Of a stretch of DNA of 64,000 nucleotides, positions 45,605-54,067 are shown in pieces; positions within the stretch are counted from its first letter, which is position 1; each line of letters opens with the position of its first letter. Below the pieces are notes generated by a model that searched no databases, was not told the DNA's origin, and saw only the letters and a program-made list of their open reading frames with translations. Where the stretch lies: positions 124,001-188,000 of the forward strand of contig NZ_JAAZQK010000002.1 of assembly GCF_012275445.1 (NCBI RefSeq). The letters are read 5' to 3'. The DNA comes from Rhizobacter sp. SG703. GTDB lineage: Bacteria > Pseudomonadota > Gammaproteobacteria > Burkholderiales > Burkholderiaceae_C. The position numbers and the translations under genes are program-made.

Positions 45605-47701
45605 ATGATCCTGGTGATACGCGCCCATACCCTGAAGAACGAGACCCTGTCTCAGTCGATCACGGGCCACTTCGACGAACGCGGTGGCACGATCGGCCGT
45701 TCCGACACGAACACGCTGGCCCTGCCCGATCCGGAGCGCCACATCTCGCGCCTGCAGGCCGAGGTCTGGTTCAGCAACGGCTCGTTCTCGATCCGCAACG
45801 TCGGCAGCGCCAACGCGATCGTCGTCAACGGCCGGCCGATCAACGCCGGCGAAGGCAGCACGCTCGGCCATGCCGACGAACTGGTGATCGGCGGCTACGT
45901 GATGCGGGCGACGCTGGCCGCGCCCGAGACCACGCCGCGTACCGACGAGCGGGCGCCGATCGATTCGCGCACGGTGATCAAGGCCTCGGCCGTCGAATCG
46001 CGCACCAACCCGCGCCTGCAGCTGAACCCGCCGGTGCCGCCGGCCCCGCCGACGCCCCGCCCGCTCGGCGGCACGACGGCAGCGATGCCGCCGCCCGCGC
46101 AGCCGACGCCGCCGCGCGCCACGCCCGCGCCGATCGATTCGGCCAACCCGTTCGGCGACCTGCTGGGCGGCCCGAGCGGCCCGGGCGCCAGCGACCCATT
46201 TGCCGACCTGATGGGCGGCGCCCGCGAGTCGAGCCCGACCGGCACGATGCCGTCGTTCCGGCCGGCCGCCGCACCGGTGGTGGCCCCGCCGCCGCCGTTC
46301 GCGCCACCTCCGCCGGCCACGCGCGCGTCCGCTGCTTTCGCGCCGCCTCCGCTTGCCGCCGCCAGCCGGCTGCCGGACGATTTCGATCCGTTCGCCGATT
46401 TGCCGTCGCCGTCGTCCGGCTCGGCCGCGGCCGATCCGCTGGCCGGCTTCATGGGCAGCTCGGCCTCGGCGCCGCCGCCGGCGCCGTCCGGCGGCTCGCT
46501 GCCGGTGGATTTCAGCCTCGGCGACCTGCTGGGCTCGCCCACCGCCGCACCGTCGTCCAGCCTCGACGCGATGTTCGGGCTGGGCCAGGCGCCGGCCGCC
46601 GGCAGCGGCGGCGATCCGCTGGCCGCCTTCCTGGCCGCGCCCGCGCCGGGCGGCGCGTCGGCCAGCACCGATCCGCTGGCGATGTTTGGCGGCGCCGCGC
46701 CGGCAGCGCCGGCCGCCTCGATCCCGGCCGATTTCGACCACACACCGGAACTGCGCGGCGCCTACGTGCCGCCGGCGGTGCAGAGCCCGCCGCCGCCCGC
46801 CGCGCCGCCGGCGCGCCCCTTCCCGCCGGCCCCGGTGGCGCCGCCGCCGTTCGATCCCAACATGACGCAGGTCAGCTCGCCGCGCCCGCCGGCACCGCCG
46901 CGGGCCGCGCCGCCGGCCGCGCGCATCCGCGGCGAGGACCTGACCCCGACGACCACGATGCCGGGCGTGCGCCCGGCCCGGCCGTCGCTGATGACCTCGG
47001 CACCGATGCCGCTGACGCCGATGCCGCCGGCGGTACCGCCGCCCGTCGCGCGCCCGCCGGTGGCAGCGCCGGCCCATGCCGCCGGCGACACATCGCCCGA
47101 AGCACTGTGGGCGGCGTTCTGCGAAGGCGCCGGCATCCACCTGCAGCCGCCGCAAGGGCTGAACCCGGCGCTGATGCGCGTCATCGGCGAGGTGCTGCGC
47201 CATTCGGTCGACGGCACGCTGAAGCTGGTCGCCACGCGGGCCGCCGCGAAGCAGGAGCTGCGCGCCGACGTCACGATGATCCAGGCGCGCAACAACAACC
47301 CGCTGAAGTTCTCGCCCGACGCCGGCACCGCGATCGAGCAGCTGCTGCAGCCGCCGATGCGCGGCTTCATGGTCGGCCCGGCCGCGGTGCACGACGCGAT
47401 GGACGACCTGGTCGGCCACGCGATCGGCACGATGGTCGGCATGCGCGCCGCGCTCGAAGGCGTGCTGAAGCGCTTCGAGCCGTCGCAGCTCGAGGGCAAG
47501 CTCTCGGGCAGCAGCGTGCTCGACAGCGTGCTGCCGATGAACCGCCGCGCCAAGCTGTGGGAGCTGTACCTGCAGCACTACCAGCGCATCCACGACGACG
47601 CCCAGGAGGATTTCCACGAGCTGTTCGGCAAGGCCTTCATCAAGGCCTACGAAGACCAGCTCGACCGCCTGGACGCCGAGCGCCACCCCGGCGGCACCTG
47701 A
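45605..47701 (+). CDS. tagH: FHA-domain protein of T6SS, TagH/Fha type
   Basis: The 698-residue protein reads phospho-Thr signals that activate T6SS. From ATG 45605 it opens with an FHA domain (about 1-100): GGTIGRSDTNTLALPDPERHISRLQAEV and VNGRPINAGE. A long Pro/Ala-rich linker (about 110-500) contains repeated NPFGDLLGG/DPFADL/DPLAGFM blocks. The C-terminal TagH-type domain (about 500-698) has PEALWAAFCEGAGI, LMRVIGEVLRHSVDGTLKLV and the final KAFIKAYEDQLDRL. CGGAG precedes the ATG; an upstream start would put 31 residues before the FHA domain. It is the first gene of an operon with a PP2C phosphatase. Confidence 0.9.
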   Translation: MILVIRAHTLKNETLSQSITGHFDERGGTIGRSDTNTLALPDPERHISRLQAEVWFSNGSFSIRNVGSANAIVVNGRPINAGEGSTLGHADELVIGGYVMRATLAAPETTPRTDERAPIDSRTVIKASAVESRTNPRLQLNPPVPPAPPTPRPLGGTTAAMPPPAQPTPPRATPAPIDSANPFGDLLGGPSGPGASDPFADLMGGARESSPTGTMPSFRPAAAPVVAPPPPFAPPPPATRASAAFAPPPLAAASRLPDDFDPFADLPSPSSGSAAADPLAGFMGSSASAPPPAPSGGSLPVDFSLGDLLGSPTAAPSSSLDAMFGLGQAPAAGSGGDPLAAFLAAPAPGGASASTDPLAMFGGAAPAAPAASIPADFDHTPELRGAYVPPAVQSPPPPAAPPARPFPPAPVAPPPFDPNMTQVSSPRPPAPPRAAPPAARIRGEDLTPTTTMPGVRPARPSLMTSAPMPLTPMPPAVPPPVARPPVAAPAHAAGDTSPEALWAAFCEGAGIHLQPPQGLNPALMRVIGEVLRHSVDGTLKLVATRAAAKQELRADVTMIQARNNNPLKFSPDAGTAIEQLLQPPMRGFMVGPAAVHDAMDDLVGHAIGTMVGMRAALEGVLKRFEPSQLEGKLSGSSVLDSVLPMNRRAKLWELYLQHYQRIHDDAQEDFHELFGKAFIKAYEDQLDRLDAERHPGGT

Positions 47702-47736
47702 TCCATCGCCGTCTCCCAAGCCGCCGCACAGGACGC

Positions 47737-48555
47737 ATGGCCATGCTGCAAGTCGAGATCGCCGCCCGCAGCGAGGTGGGCGGGCGAAGCCGCAACGAGG
47801 ACGACCTGCGCCACGGCGTCAGCGGGCCGTTCTGCTATGCCGTGCTGGCCGACGGCGCCGGCGGGCACCGCGGCGGCAACGTCGCGTCCGACATGGTCGT
47901 GCGCATGACCGCGCTCGGCCTGCAGTCGGCCACGCAGGCCACGCCCGAATACCTGACGCAGCTGGTGTGCGACACGCATGCGGCGATCAACGAGCAGCAG
48001 CAGGGCAAGCGCAGCGCCGAGCGCATGCATGCCACGCTGGTCGCGCTGTGGATCGACACGCGGCGCGAGGAAGCGCTGTGGACGCACGTCGGCGATTCGC
48101 GGCTGTACATGCTGCGCCACGGCCGTGTGTGCCACGTGACGCGCGACGACAGCGTCGTGCAGCGCATGGTCGATGCCGGCTACCTGACGCCGGAAGAAGC
48201 GGTCGGCCATCCGCACAAGAACCAGCTGCTCAGCGCGATGGGCACCGAAGGCCCGGTCGAGCCGAGCACGCTCGAAACCCACATGCCGATCGAAGATGGC
48301 GACGCCTTCCTGCTGTGCTCCGACGGCTGGTGGGACCTGTTCTCGAAGCGGGCGATCGAAGCCGCATTCGCCGCGGCCGATTCGGCCGAGGACTGGCTGG
48401 ACCGCATGGGCGAAGCGATCCGCGCCGCGGCCCGGCCGAAGCAGGACAACTACAGCGCGGTCGCGGTGTGGATCGGCGATCCGTCGGAAACCACGCGCAT
48501 GTCGGGGTTGTGGGATGACGACACGCTCGCCGGCGGCGCGGGCAAGTCCCCTTGA
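47737..48555 (+). CDS. PP2C-type protein phosphatase, PppA/Stp type
   Basis: The 272-residue cytosolic phosphatase has the PP2C metal motifs RNEDDLRHG, LADGAGGHRGGNVAS, WTHVGDSRLYMLRHG, LLCSDGWWDLF and QDNYSAVAVWI in the correct order. PppA-type phosphatases reverse phosphorylation of FHA proteins in T6SS. Its position 35 bp after the tagH-like gene and opposite the kinase completes the kinase/FHA/phosphatase trio. AGGA lies before ATG 47737. Confidence 0.92.
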   Translation: MAMLQVEIAARSEVGGRSRNEDDLRHGVSGPFCYAVLADGAGGHRGGNVASDMVVRMTALGLQSATQATPEYLTQLVCDTHAAINEQQQGKRSAERMHATLVALWIDTRREEALWTHVGDSRLYMLRHGRVCHVTRDDSVVQRMVDAGYLTPEEAVGHPHKNQLLSAMGTEGPVEPSTLETHMPIEDGDAFLLCSDGWWDLFSKRAIEAAFAAADSAEDWLDRMGEAIRAAARPKQDNYSAVAVWIGDPSETTRMSGLWDDDTLAGGAGKSP

Positions 48556-48644
48556 TCGTGGGGGGCCTCTGCCCGGCGTGACCTTGGTCGCTTCCCGCGG
48601 CCGGTGGCGCAGGCATCATCCCCGAATCTGTACGGAGGTCCCTG

Positions 48645-49235
48645 ATGGACACGCTGAGTTTCAAGTCGTCTTCGCTGCGCCGGGCCGCCGGCCTGGTCCT
48701 CGCCACGCTGCTGGCTGCTCCCCTGGCGACACCGCTGTGGGCCCAGGACATCGGCGACACCCGGGTGCTGAAGGGCAAGAACGTCACCGAGAGCAACCTG
48801 CTGGACGCGCTGACGCCGCCGCCGGAGCCGGTCGTCACGCGCAGCCTGAAGGTGAGCCGCGACGGCGCCGGTGTCTCGGCGCCGGAGCGCAAGGCGAGCG
48901 CGTCGCTGCTGATCACGTTCCTGACGAACTCGTCGGAGCTGACCGAATCGGCGAAGCAGCAGCTCGACGTGGTGGCCGGCGCGCTGAAGAACGACCGGCT
49001 GGCCGACTACAGCTTCAACGTCGAAGGCCATGCCGACCCGCGCGGCAACCCCGACGCGAACATGCTGCTGTCGCAGCAGCGCGCCGAGAGCGTGCGCGAC
49101 TACCTCGTCACGACGCACAACATCGCCGCCGACCGGCTGAAGGCCGAGGGCAAGGGCGATCACGACCTGCTGAATCGCGCGGTGCCGGCGGCGCCGGAGA
49201 ACCGGCGGGTGACGATCGTGACGAACACGAAATAA
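48645..49235 (+). CDS. OmpA-family periplasmic/outer-membrane protein
   Basis: The 196-residue protein has a signal peptide (about 12-33, ending LWAQD) and a C-terminal OmpA peptidoglycan-binding domain (about 80-195) with LLITFLTNSSELTESAKQQLDVVAGALK, FNVEGHADPRGNPDANMLLSQQRAESVRDYL and ENRRVTIVTN. GGAGGT precedes the ATG. It has no barrel, so it is a periplasmic anchor. It lies 89 bp after the phosphatase and may belong with the T6SS accessory group (a TagL-like role), or be an unrelated envelope protein. Confidence 0.88.
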   Translation: MDTLSFKSSSLRRAAGLVLATLLAAPLATPLWAQDIGDTRVLKGKNVTESNLLDALTPPPEPVVTRSLKVSRDGAGVSAPERKASASLLITFLTNSSELTESAKQQLDVVAGALKNDRLADYSFNVEGHADPRGNPDANMLLSQQRAESVRDYLVTTHNIAADRLKAEGKGDHDLLNRAVPAAPENRRVTIVTNTK

Positions 49236-49249
49236 GGCGAGCAGACTGC

Positions 49250-49732
49250 ATGTCCGACATGCTCGTCACGCTCTACAAGCTGCCACCGCTCGACGATGCG
49301 CTGGCCGCGGTGGCCCGGCACGACGTCACCGTGCGGCGGGCGCTCGCGCCCGAGAAGCCGCGCATCCTGGCCTGGGCCGCCGAGCATTTCCCCGGCTGGG
49401 TGGCAGAGATCGACGTCGCGATCGGGCGTCTTCCTGTGGCCTGCTTCATCGCGATCCGCGAGCAGCAGATCGTCGGCTTCGCATGCCACGACGCGACGTG
49501 CAAGAACTTCTTCGGGCCCGAAGGCGTGCTCGATGCAGTGCAGGGCCAGGGCGTCGGGAAGGCGCTGCTGCTGGCCGCGCTGCATGCGCAGCGTGACCTC
49601 GGTTATGCCTACGCGGTCATCGGCAGTGCGGGACCGAAGGCGTTCTACGAGAAGACCGTCGGTGCGGTGGTGATCGAAGGCTCGTCGCCCGGCATCTACG
49701 CCGGGATGCTGCGGGCCGAGCCCCCCAGGTGA
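49250..49732 (+). CDS. GNAT family acetyltransferase
   Basis: The 160-residue protein has the acetyl-CoA motif VLDAVQGQGVGKALLLAALHAQRDLGYAYAVIGSAG and a GFACHDATCKNFFGPEGV strand typical of GNAT enzymes. The N-terminus (LYKLPPLDDALAAVARHDVTVRRAL) resembles a small subgroup of GNATs. It starts 14 bp after the OmpA-like gene. Substrate unknown. Confidence 0.85.
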   Translation: MSDMLVTLYKLPPLDDALAAVARHDVTVRRALAPEKPRILAWAAEHFPGWVAEIDVAIGRLPVACFIAIREQQIVGFACHDATCKNFFGPEGVLDAVQGQGVGKALLLAALHAQRDLGYAYAVIGSAGPKAFYEKTVGAVVIEGSSPGIYAGMLRAEPPR

Positions 49733-49824
49733 CGAGACACTTCGAGCACTCCTGGTTCACAAACTTCGCCTCACCGACCGCTGTGCCAGTGGCGGAACGG
49801 GCAGACGAATGAGGAGGCCGGGAG

Positions 49825-50322
49825 TCACGGATCGAGTTCCTGGCCCTCGCGCTCTTGCGGGGGCAGGGACAGATCCACCGAGCGTTCGGAGCCGGACTGT
49901 CGCGAAGAAGCGGACGCCGGTCCTGCCCCACTGTCGCTGTCCGCCGAAGCGTCCTGCGGTTGCTGCTGTTCAGCAAGTCTTTTGACCAGCCCCATTTGCA
50001 GAATATACGCACCAGTGCATATCAAGCCCGCTGTCACGCCGACAGAGACGAGGCCAAGTCCCGCCTCCGTGCTGCAATTGAACTCGTTGAGTACGAACCC
50101 CACTCCACAGCCCACAATCCCCGCATTGGCAATAAAGGCTGGGACGCCCACAACCACCGTGGTACCCGCCAAGCACGTGGCCATAGATCTCAGAAAAATC
50201 CCTGCACAGGACCGGACCTCCCCGACCTCGTCGCCAAGATCCCCGTTCTGTTCTTGAACTGCCAAGCTGTCTTGGCTCTCGCTGACGGAACGGCTCCGTG
50301 ATCCGCTGAGACTCGCGCGCAT
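49825..50322 (-). CDS. Membrane-segment orphan protein downstream of a perfect hrp box
   Basis: I do not recognise this 165-residue protein. From ATG 50320-50322 (CGGAAA upstream) it begins MRASLSGSRSRSVSESQDSL, a Ser/Arg-rich type III-like N-terminus. Two hydrophobic stretches (about residues 42-75 and 84-108) could span a membrane, and the C-terminus is Ser/Gln-rich and polar. A 10-residue longer form starts at ATG 50352. A perfect hrp box lies 144 nt upstream of ATG 50322, and between them runs a 38-47 codon frame ending TGAC just before the ATG. Whether that short frame is translated is unclear. Candidate membrane-inserting type III substrate, inferred. Confidence 0.62.
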   Translation of the reverse strand: MRASLSGSRSRSVSESQDSLAVQEQNGDLGDEVGEVRSCAGIFLRSMATCLAGTTVVVGVPAFIANAGIVGCGVGFVLNEFNCSTEAGLGLVSVGVTAGLICTGAYILQMGLVKRLAEQQQPQDASADSDSGAGPASASSRQSGSERSVDLSLPPQEREGQELDP

Positions 50323-50466
50323 GTCAAGTTTCCGTGAGCTGTGACAGGTCATCAATCATTCTTGGTATTCGCGTGTTCATGGCCAATCCGATCTTTGAGT
50401 AGTTGTAGAGACGATGCGTGTGCAGATCGAACCAGCGCATCGCTGGTTGCTGATCCGGACACCGCA

Positions 50467-50494
50467 TGAGTGGCCAGAACGCCGATCCGGTTCC
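50467..50494 (-). promoter_or_regulatory. Perfect hrp box: GGAACC-N15-CCACTCA
   Basis: GGAACC (50494-50489, minus strand), 15-nt spacer, CCACTCA (50473-50467): all defined consensus positions match. It lies in the 222-bp gap between two orphan genes and points at the one starting at 50322. Its -10 flank is shared (16 of 17 bp) with 14346-14362. Confidence 0.8.
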
Positions 50495-50544
50495 AGCGTG
50501 CTCCGTCTCGTCGCCAGGGCACCGTCACCCTGTGAGCATGGGTC

Positions 50545-50919
50545 TCAGCCTCTGCCGGATGCTTGATCGGGCTCTGCCAGCGGGACTGGCGCGCCGGGCG
50601 CATCGGGCAATGCAAGAACCAATCGGGCGAGAGGATCCCTACCCAAAGTGAGCCCCAGATAGACACTCAATGCGGCAGCCATTGCCGGTTCCGAGCCGGC
50701 AAGACCGCACACGCCCGCAGTCGCCAGCATCGAAACCCTCAGCTGGTTCAGCGTCGTGTCGATGCCTCGGTCCATGAGGAATACTTTGGCGGCTGCGAGG
50801 CCCTCCTTGACCTTGCCCCGCAGATCGCAGCCAGGCGGTTGCCCCTCAGGCCCCGCTGCTGGATTCAAGGCGACGCGGCCGATGGCGCCACCCGCGGTCG
50901 ATGCTGCTGTTCCGTTCAT
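50545..50919 (-). CDS. Small orphan protein with hrp-box promoter
   Basis: I do not recognise this 124-residue protein. From ATG 50917-50919 (AAGGA 7 nt upstream) it begins MNGTAASTAGGAIGRVALNP. The middle has an amphipathic helix (GKVKEGLAAAKVFLMDRGID) and two moderately hydrophobic segments (LRVSMLATAGVCGLAG and AMAAALSVYLGLTLG). A hrp box ends 29 nt before the ATG; an upstream in-frame start at 50949 would overlap the box. It is compact and could be a small effector, harpin-like protein or translocon accessory. The role is inferred from the promoter. Confidence 0.65.
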   Translation of the reverse strand: MNGTAASTAGGAIGRVALNPAAGPEGQPPGCDLRGKVKEGLAAAKVFLMDRGIDTTLNQLRVSMLATAGVCGLAGSEPAMAAALSVYLGLTLGRDPLARLVLALPDAPGAPVPLAEPDQASGRG

Positions 50920-50948
50920 GTCAGGTTCCTTGCGCTGTGAAGACAGCA

Positions 50949-50977
50949 TGAGTGAACCGCCACCTGGATTGCGTTCC
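50949..50977 (-). promoter_or_regulatory. hrp box: GGAACG-N16-TCACTCA
   Basis: GGAACG (50977-50972, minus strand), 16-nt spacer, TCACTCA (50955-50949). Two bases differ from GGAACC-N16-CCACNNA; the same TCACTCA variant occurs in the 12.75 kb box. The element ends 29 nt before the ATG of the 124-residue orphan gene. Confidence 0.6.
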
Positions 50978-51051
50978 AGCAGAAGCGAGGGTTTCGCGCA
51001 ACGCTCCTGCCAACGCTCCCGCGATGGCAGCCCGCATCGACATCGATCGGC

Positions 51052-51738
51052 TCAGTCGACCAGCCGCCCCTGCTTCAACCGCAGCACCCGGTCGCAGCGC
51101 TTCGCCAGCGCCTCGTCGTGCGTGACCATCACGAAGGCCGTGCCCTGGTTGCGCGCGAGTTCCAGCATCAGCGCGAACACGCCATCGGCGGTCTCGCGGT
51201 CGAGGTTGCCGGTCGGCTCGTCGGCCAGCACGCAGGCCGGCTTGCCGGCCAATGCCCGAGCGATCGCCACCCGCTGGCGCTCGCCGCCCGACAGCTCCGA
51301 CGGCCGGTGGTGCACGCGCGCCGCCAGGCCCACCTGCGCGAGCACCGCCTCGGCCTGCTCGCGCGCCTGCGGTTGCGTCAGCCGGCGGATGCGCAGCGGC
51401 ATCGCGACGTTGTCCAACGCCGTGAACTCCGGCAGCAGGTGGTGGAACTGGTAGACGAAGCCGAGGTGCCGGTTGCGCCAGACGCCCTGCTCCGTCGCGT
51501 TCATGTGCGAGAAATCGCGGCCCTTCAGTTGCACGGCACCGCTGGTGGGCGCCTCGAGCCCGCCCATCAGGTGCAGCAGCGTGCTCTTGCCCGAGCCCGA
51601 GGCACCGACCACCGCCACCGTCTCGCCGGCGCGCACGCCGAGCGCCACGCCCTGCAGCACGTGCACGTCGAGCCCGCCTTCGCTGAAGCGCTTGTGCAGC
51701 GACTGCGCATCGATCACCAGCTCGCGCGAGTCACTCAT
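51052..51738 (-). CDS. lolD: Lipoprotein-releasing system ATP-binding protein LolD
   Basis: LolD powers release of outer-membrane lipoproteins from the inner membrane to LolA. The 228-residue ATPase has Walker [18 protein letters not shown], the Lol-type switch [24 protein letters not shown], signature [15 protein letters not shown] and Walker [12 protein letters not shown]. Its start overlaps the end of the lolC-type permease by 8 nt, and both are on the minus strand, a normal lol operon. Downstream it ends 75 bp from the hrp-box region. Confidence 0.95.
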   Translation of the reverse strand: MSDSRELVIDAQSLHKRFSEGGLDVHVLQGVALGVRAGETVAVVGASGSGKSTLLHLMGGLEAPTSGAVQLKGRDFSHMNATEQGVWRNRHLGFVYQFHHLLPEFTALDNVAMPLRIRRLTQPQAREQAEAVLAQVGLAARVHHRPSELSGGERQRVAIARALAGKPACVLADEPTGNLDRETADGVFALMLELARNQGTAFVMVTHDEALAKRCDRVLRLKQGRLVD

Positions 51739-52987
51739 AGCGCAGCGCCTCCGCCGGTTGCACGCGGCTCGCGCGCCAGCTCGGGTAGAGCGTCGCGACG
51801 AACGACAGCACGAGCGAGATCAGCGTGATCGGCACGATGTCGGCGGCCTGCGGATCGCTCGGCATGCGGCTGATCAGGTAGATGCTCGACGGCAGGAAGC
51901 TGGTGCGCAGCAGGTGCTCGATGAACGGCACGATCACGTCGATGTTCAGCGCGATCAAGAGCCCGAAGCCGACGCCCGACAGCGTGCCGATGATGCCGGA
52001 CGCCGCGCCCTGCACCATGAAGATGCCCATGATCGAGCGCGGGCTCGCGCCCAGCGTGCGCAGGATCGCGATGTCGGCCTGCTTGTCGGTGACGGTCATC
52101 ACGAGGGTCGAGACGAGGTTGAAGGCGGCCACCGCGACGATCAGCGTCAGGATGATGAACATCAGGCGCTTCTCGAGCTGCACCGCGGAGAACCAGTTGC
52201 GGTTGGTGCGCGTCCAGTCGCTGACGATGAACTGCGGACCGAAGGCCTGCGACAGCTGCTCGGCGACGTCGCGCGCCTGGAACAGGTCCTTCAGGCGCAG
52301 CTGCACGCCGGTCGGGCCGTCGGTGCGGAACAGCTTGGCGGCATCGTCGACGTGGATCATCGCGAGGCCGCTGTCGTATTCGTAGTGGCCGGCGTTGAAG
52401 GTGCCGACCACCGTCATCTGCTTGAGCCGCGGCACCACGCCGGCCGGCGTGACCTGCCCGCCGGGCGCGACGATCGTGATCTTGTCGCCTTCGTGCACGC
52501 CGAGCGACCGTGCGAGCTCGATGCCGAGCACGATGCCCCATTCGCCCGGCACCAGCCTGGACAGCGTCGAGTCCTTGATGCTCGCGGCAAGGTCGGTCAC
52601 GGTGGCCTCGTCGTCGGGCGAGATGCCACGGATGATCGCGCCGCGCATGTCGTCGCCGCGCGCGACCAGCGCCTGCGCCGCGATGAACGGCGCGGCGCCG
52701 GTCACCTGCGGGTTCTCGCGCGCCTGCTTCGCGGTCAGGTGCCAGTCGGGCAGCGCCTGGCCCTGGCCGTCCATCACCTCGACGTGGGCGACGACCGACA
52801 GCATGCGGTCGCGCACTTCCTTCTGGAAGCCGTTCATCACCGACAGCACGATGATCAGCGCCGCGACGCCGAGCGCGATGCCGAGCATCGAGACGCCGGA
52901 GATGAAGGAGATGAAGCCGTTGCGCCGGCCGGTGCGGCCGGCGCGCGTGTAGCGCACGCCGATCTGTAGCTCGTAGGGCAAATTCAT
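51731..52987 (-). CDS. lolC: Lipoprotein-releasing system permease LolC/LolE
   Basis: The 418-residue inner-membrane permease starts [43 protein letters not shown], the typical LolC/E N-terminus with the first membrane helix (about 25-47). A periplasmic domain of about 200 residues follows, then three helices near the C-terminus, with the FtsX motif [24 protein letters not shown] single LolC/E-type gene beside lolD suggests a LolCD or LolFD arrangement in which one permease may serve as a homodimer, unless a second permease gene lies elsewhere. Confidence 0.94.
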   Translation of the reverse strand: MNLPYELQIGVRYTRAGRTGRRNGFISFISGVSMLGIALGVAALIIVLSVMNGFQKEVRDRMLSVVAHVEVMDGQGQALPDWHLTAKQARENPQVTGAAPFIAAQALVARGDDMRGAIIRGISPDDEATVTDLAASIKDSTLSRLVPGEWGIVLGIELARSLGVHEGDKITIVAPGGQVTPAGVVPRLKQMTVVGTFNAGHYEYDSGLAMIHVDDAAKLFRTDGPTGVQLRLKDLFQARDVAEQLSQAFGPQFIVSDWTRTNRNWFSAVQLEKRLMFIILTLIVAVAAFNLVSTLVMTVTDKQADIAILRTLGASPRSIMGIFMVQGAASGIIGTLSGVGFGLLIALNIDVIVPFIEHLLRTSFLPSSIYLISRMPSDPQAADIVPITLISLVLSFVATLYPSWRASRVQPAEALRYE

Positions 52988-53034
52988 AAGTGCGCGGATG
53001 CTACCTGAGCGAGCAAGGCGAGCGACGGATCAAG

Positions 53035-53189
53035 CAACGCCCGCGGAACCGGCTTTGCCGGGCCGCCGGGTGGCGCCCCTTGGGGGCCGAGCCCGGACAT
53101 GAACAGTCCTGAGGACTGTTTATGCCTGGCGAGGAGCTGGGCCTCTGGCCCAGCGCGGCCTGCAAGGCAGGAGCGAAGCGACTGGGGGG
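53035..53189. repeat. Structured intergenic element between lolC and folE2
   Basis: This gene-free gap contains AACAGTCC-TGA-GGACTGTT (53101-53119), GCTGGGCC-TCT-GGCCCAGC (53137-53155) and the GGAACCGGCTTTGCCGGGCC hairpin near 53045-53065. The order of GC-rich hairpins is typical of the repeated intergenic elements found in Burkholderiales genomes. It may terminate folE2 (minus strand) transcription or be a REP-type sequence. The GGAACC here has no matching -10 part, so it is not a hrp box. Confidence 0.55.
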
Positions 53190-53987
53190 CTAACGTTCAA
53201 TCCGCGCGAAGGCGCTGTGGTTGTGGATCGACTCGAAGTTCTCGACGTCGACCGTGTAGCGCCCGATGCGTGGATCGGCGTTCAAGCCGAGCGCTACATC
53301 GCGCACCAGGTCTTCGACGAACTTCGGGTTCTCGTACGCATGCTCGGTGACCCACTTCTCGTCGGCACGCTTGAGCATCGGCCAGATCTCGCTCGACGCC
53401 GCATTCTCGGCAAAGCGCACCAGCTCGCCCCAGGGCACGTCCTGCAGCAGCTCGGCGCGGATCGTCACGTGCGAGCGCTGGTTGTGCGCGCCGTAGTCGG
53501 AGATCTCCTTCGAGCACGGACACAGCGACTTCACCGGCACCAGCACCTGCGACCACACGACCGGCTTGCCGTCGCGCATCTCGGCGACCCAGCTGCCCTG
53601 GTAGTCGAGCAGGCTTTCGACCCCCGACACCGGCGCGCGCTTGCGGATGAAGAACGGGAACTTCACCTCGACGCGACCGTGCGTGGCGTGCAGTTTCTCG
53701 AGCATCTCGGCAAAGCGCAGCTTCAGGCCGTCAGCATCGAGCGGCTCGCCGAGCGCATCGAGCCACGCGACGAAGCGCGACATGTGCGTGCCCTTCTGCT
53801 CGGCCGGCAGCGCGACGTCGAGCTCCCACTGGCCGATGGTCGGCTGCACCGTCTTGCCGAACTTCAGTTGCAGCGGGTAGCGCACATCCTTCACACCGAC
53901 GCGCTGGATCGCCAAGTGGCGCTCGTCGCGCTCGCTTTGCGTGTCGGGAATGTGCAGCGCGTCTTTCAAATTCGTCATGTGGTTCAT
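53190..53987 (-). CDS. folE2: GTP cyclohydrolase IB (FolE2)
   Basis: FolE2 converts GTP to 7,8-dihydroneopterin triphosphate, the first step of folate and queuosine precursor synthesis, without the strict zinc need of FolE. The 265-residue protein matches the family length and contains [50 protein letters not shown] (active-site Cys) and [16 protein letters not shown]-like blocks near the C-terminus. FolE2 is often made under zinc limitation; the gene is not adjacent to the zinc operon in this window. ATG 53985-53987 was chosen with AGAAG upstream. Confidence 0.96.
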   Translation of the reverse strand: MNHMTNLKDALHIPDTQSERDERHLAIQRVGVKDVRYPLQLKFGKTVQPTIGQWELDVALPAEQKGTHMSRFVAWLDALGEPLDADGLKLRFAEMLEKLHATHGRVEVKFPFFIRKRAPVSGVESLLDYQGSWVAEMRDGKPVVWSQVLVPVKSLCPCSKEISDYGAHNQRSHVTIRAELLQDVPWGELVRFAENAASSEIWPMLKRADEKWVTEHAYENPKFVEDLVRDVALGLNADPRIGRYTVDVENFESIHNHSAFARIER

Positions 53988-54067
53988 GTCGGACTTCTAT
54001 CTGTCAACGGTCGCAAGGATGACAGCATTCCGACCGCCCCATGCGCAAAAGGGCTTGACGACGCCGT

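Noticed and set aside
50324-50467. 47-codon frame from the hrp -10 ATG at 50467
   Set aside because: Its first ATG lies inside the box; a shorter start lacks a clear ribosome site. Reported only as a possible leader.
53045-53070. GGAACC at the folE2-lolC gap as a hrp box
   Set aside because: No CCACNNA at the right distance; it is part of a GC-rich hairpin element.
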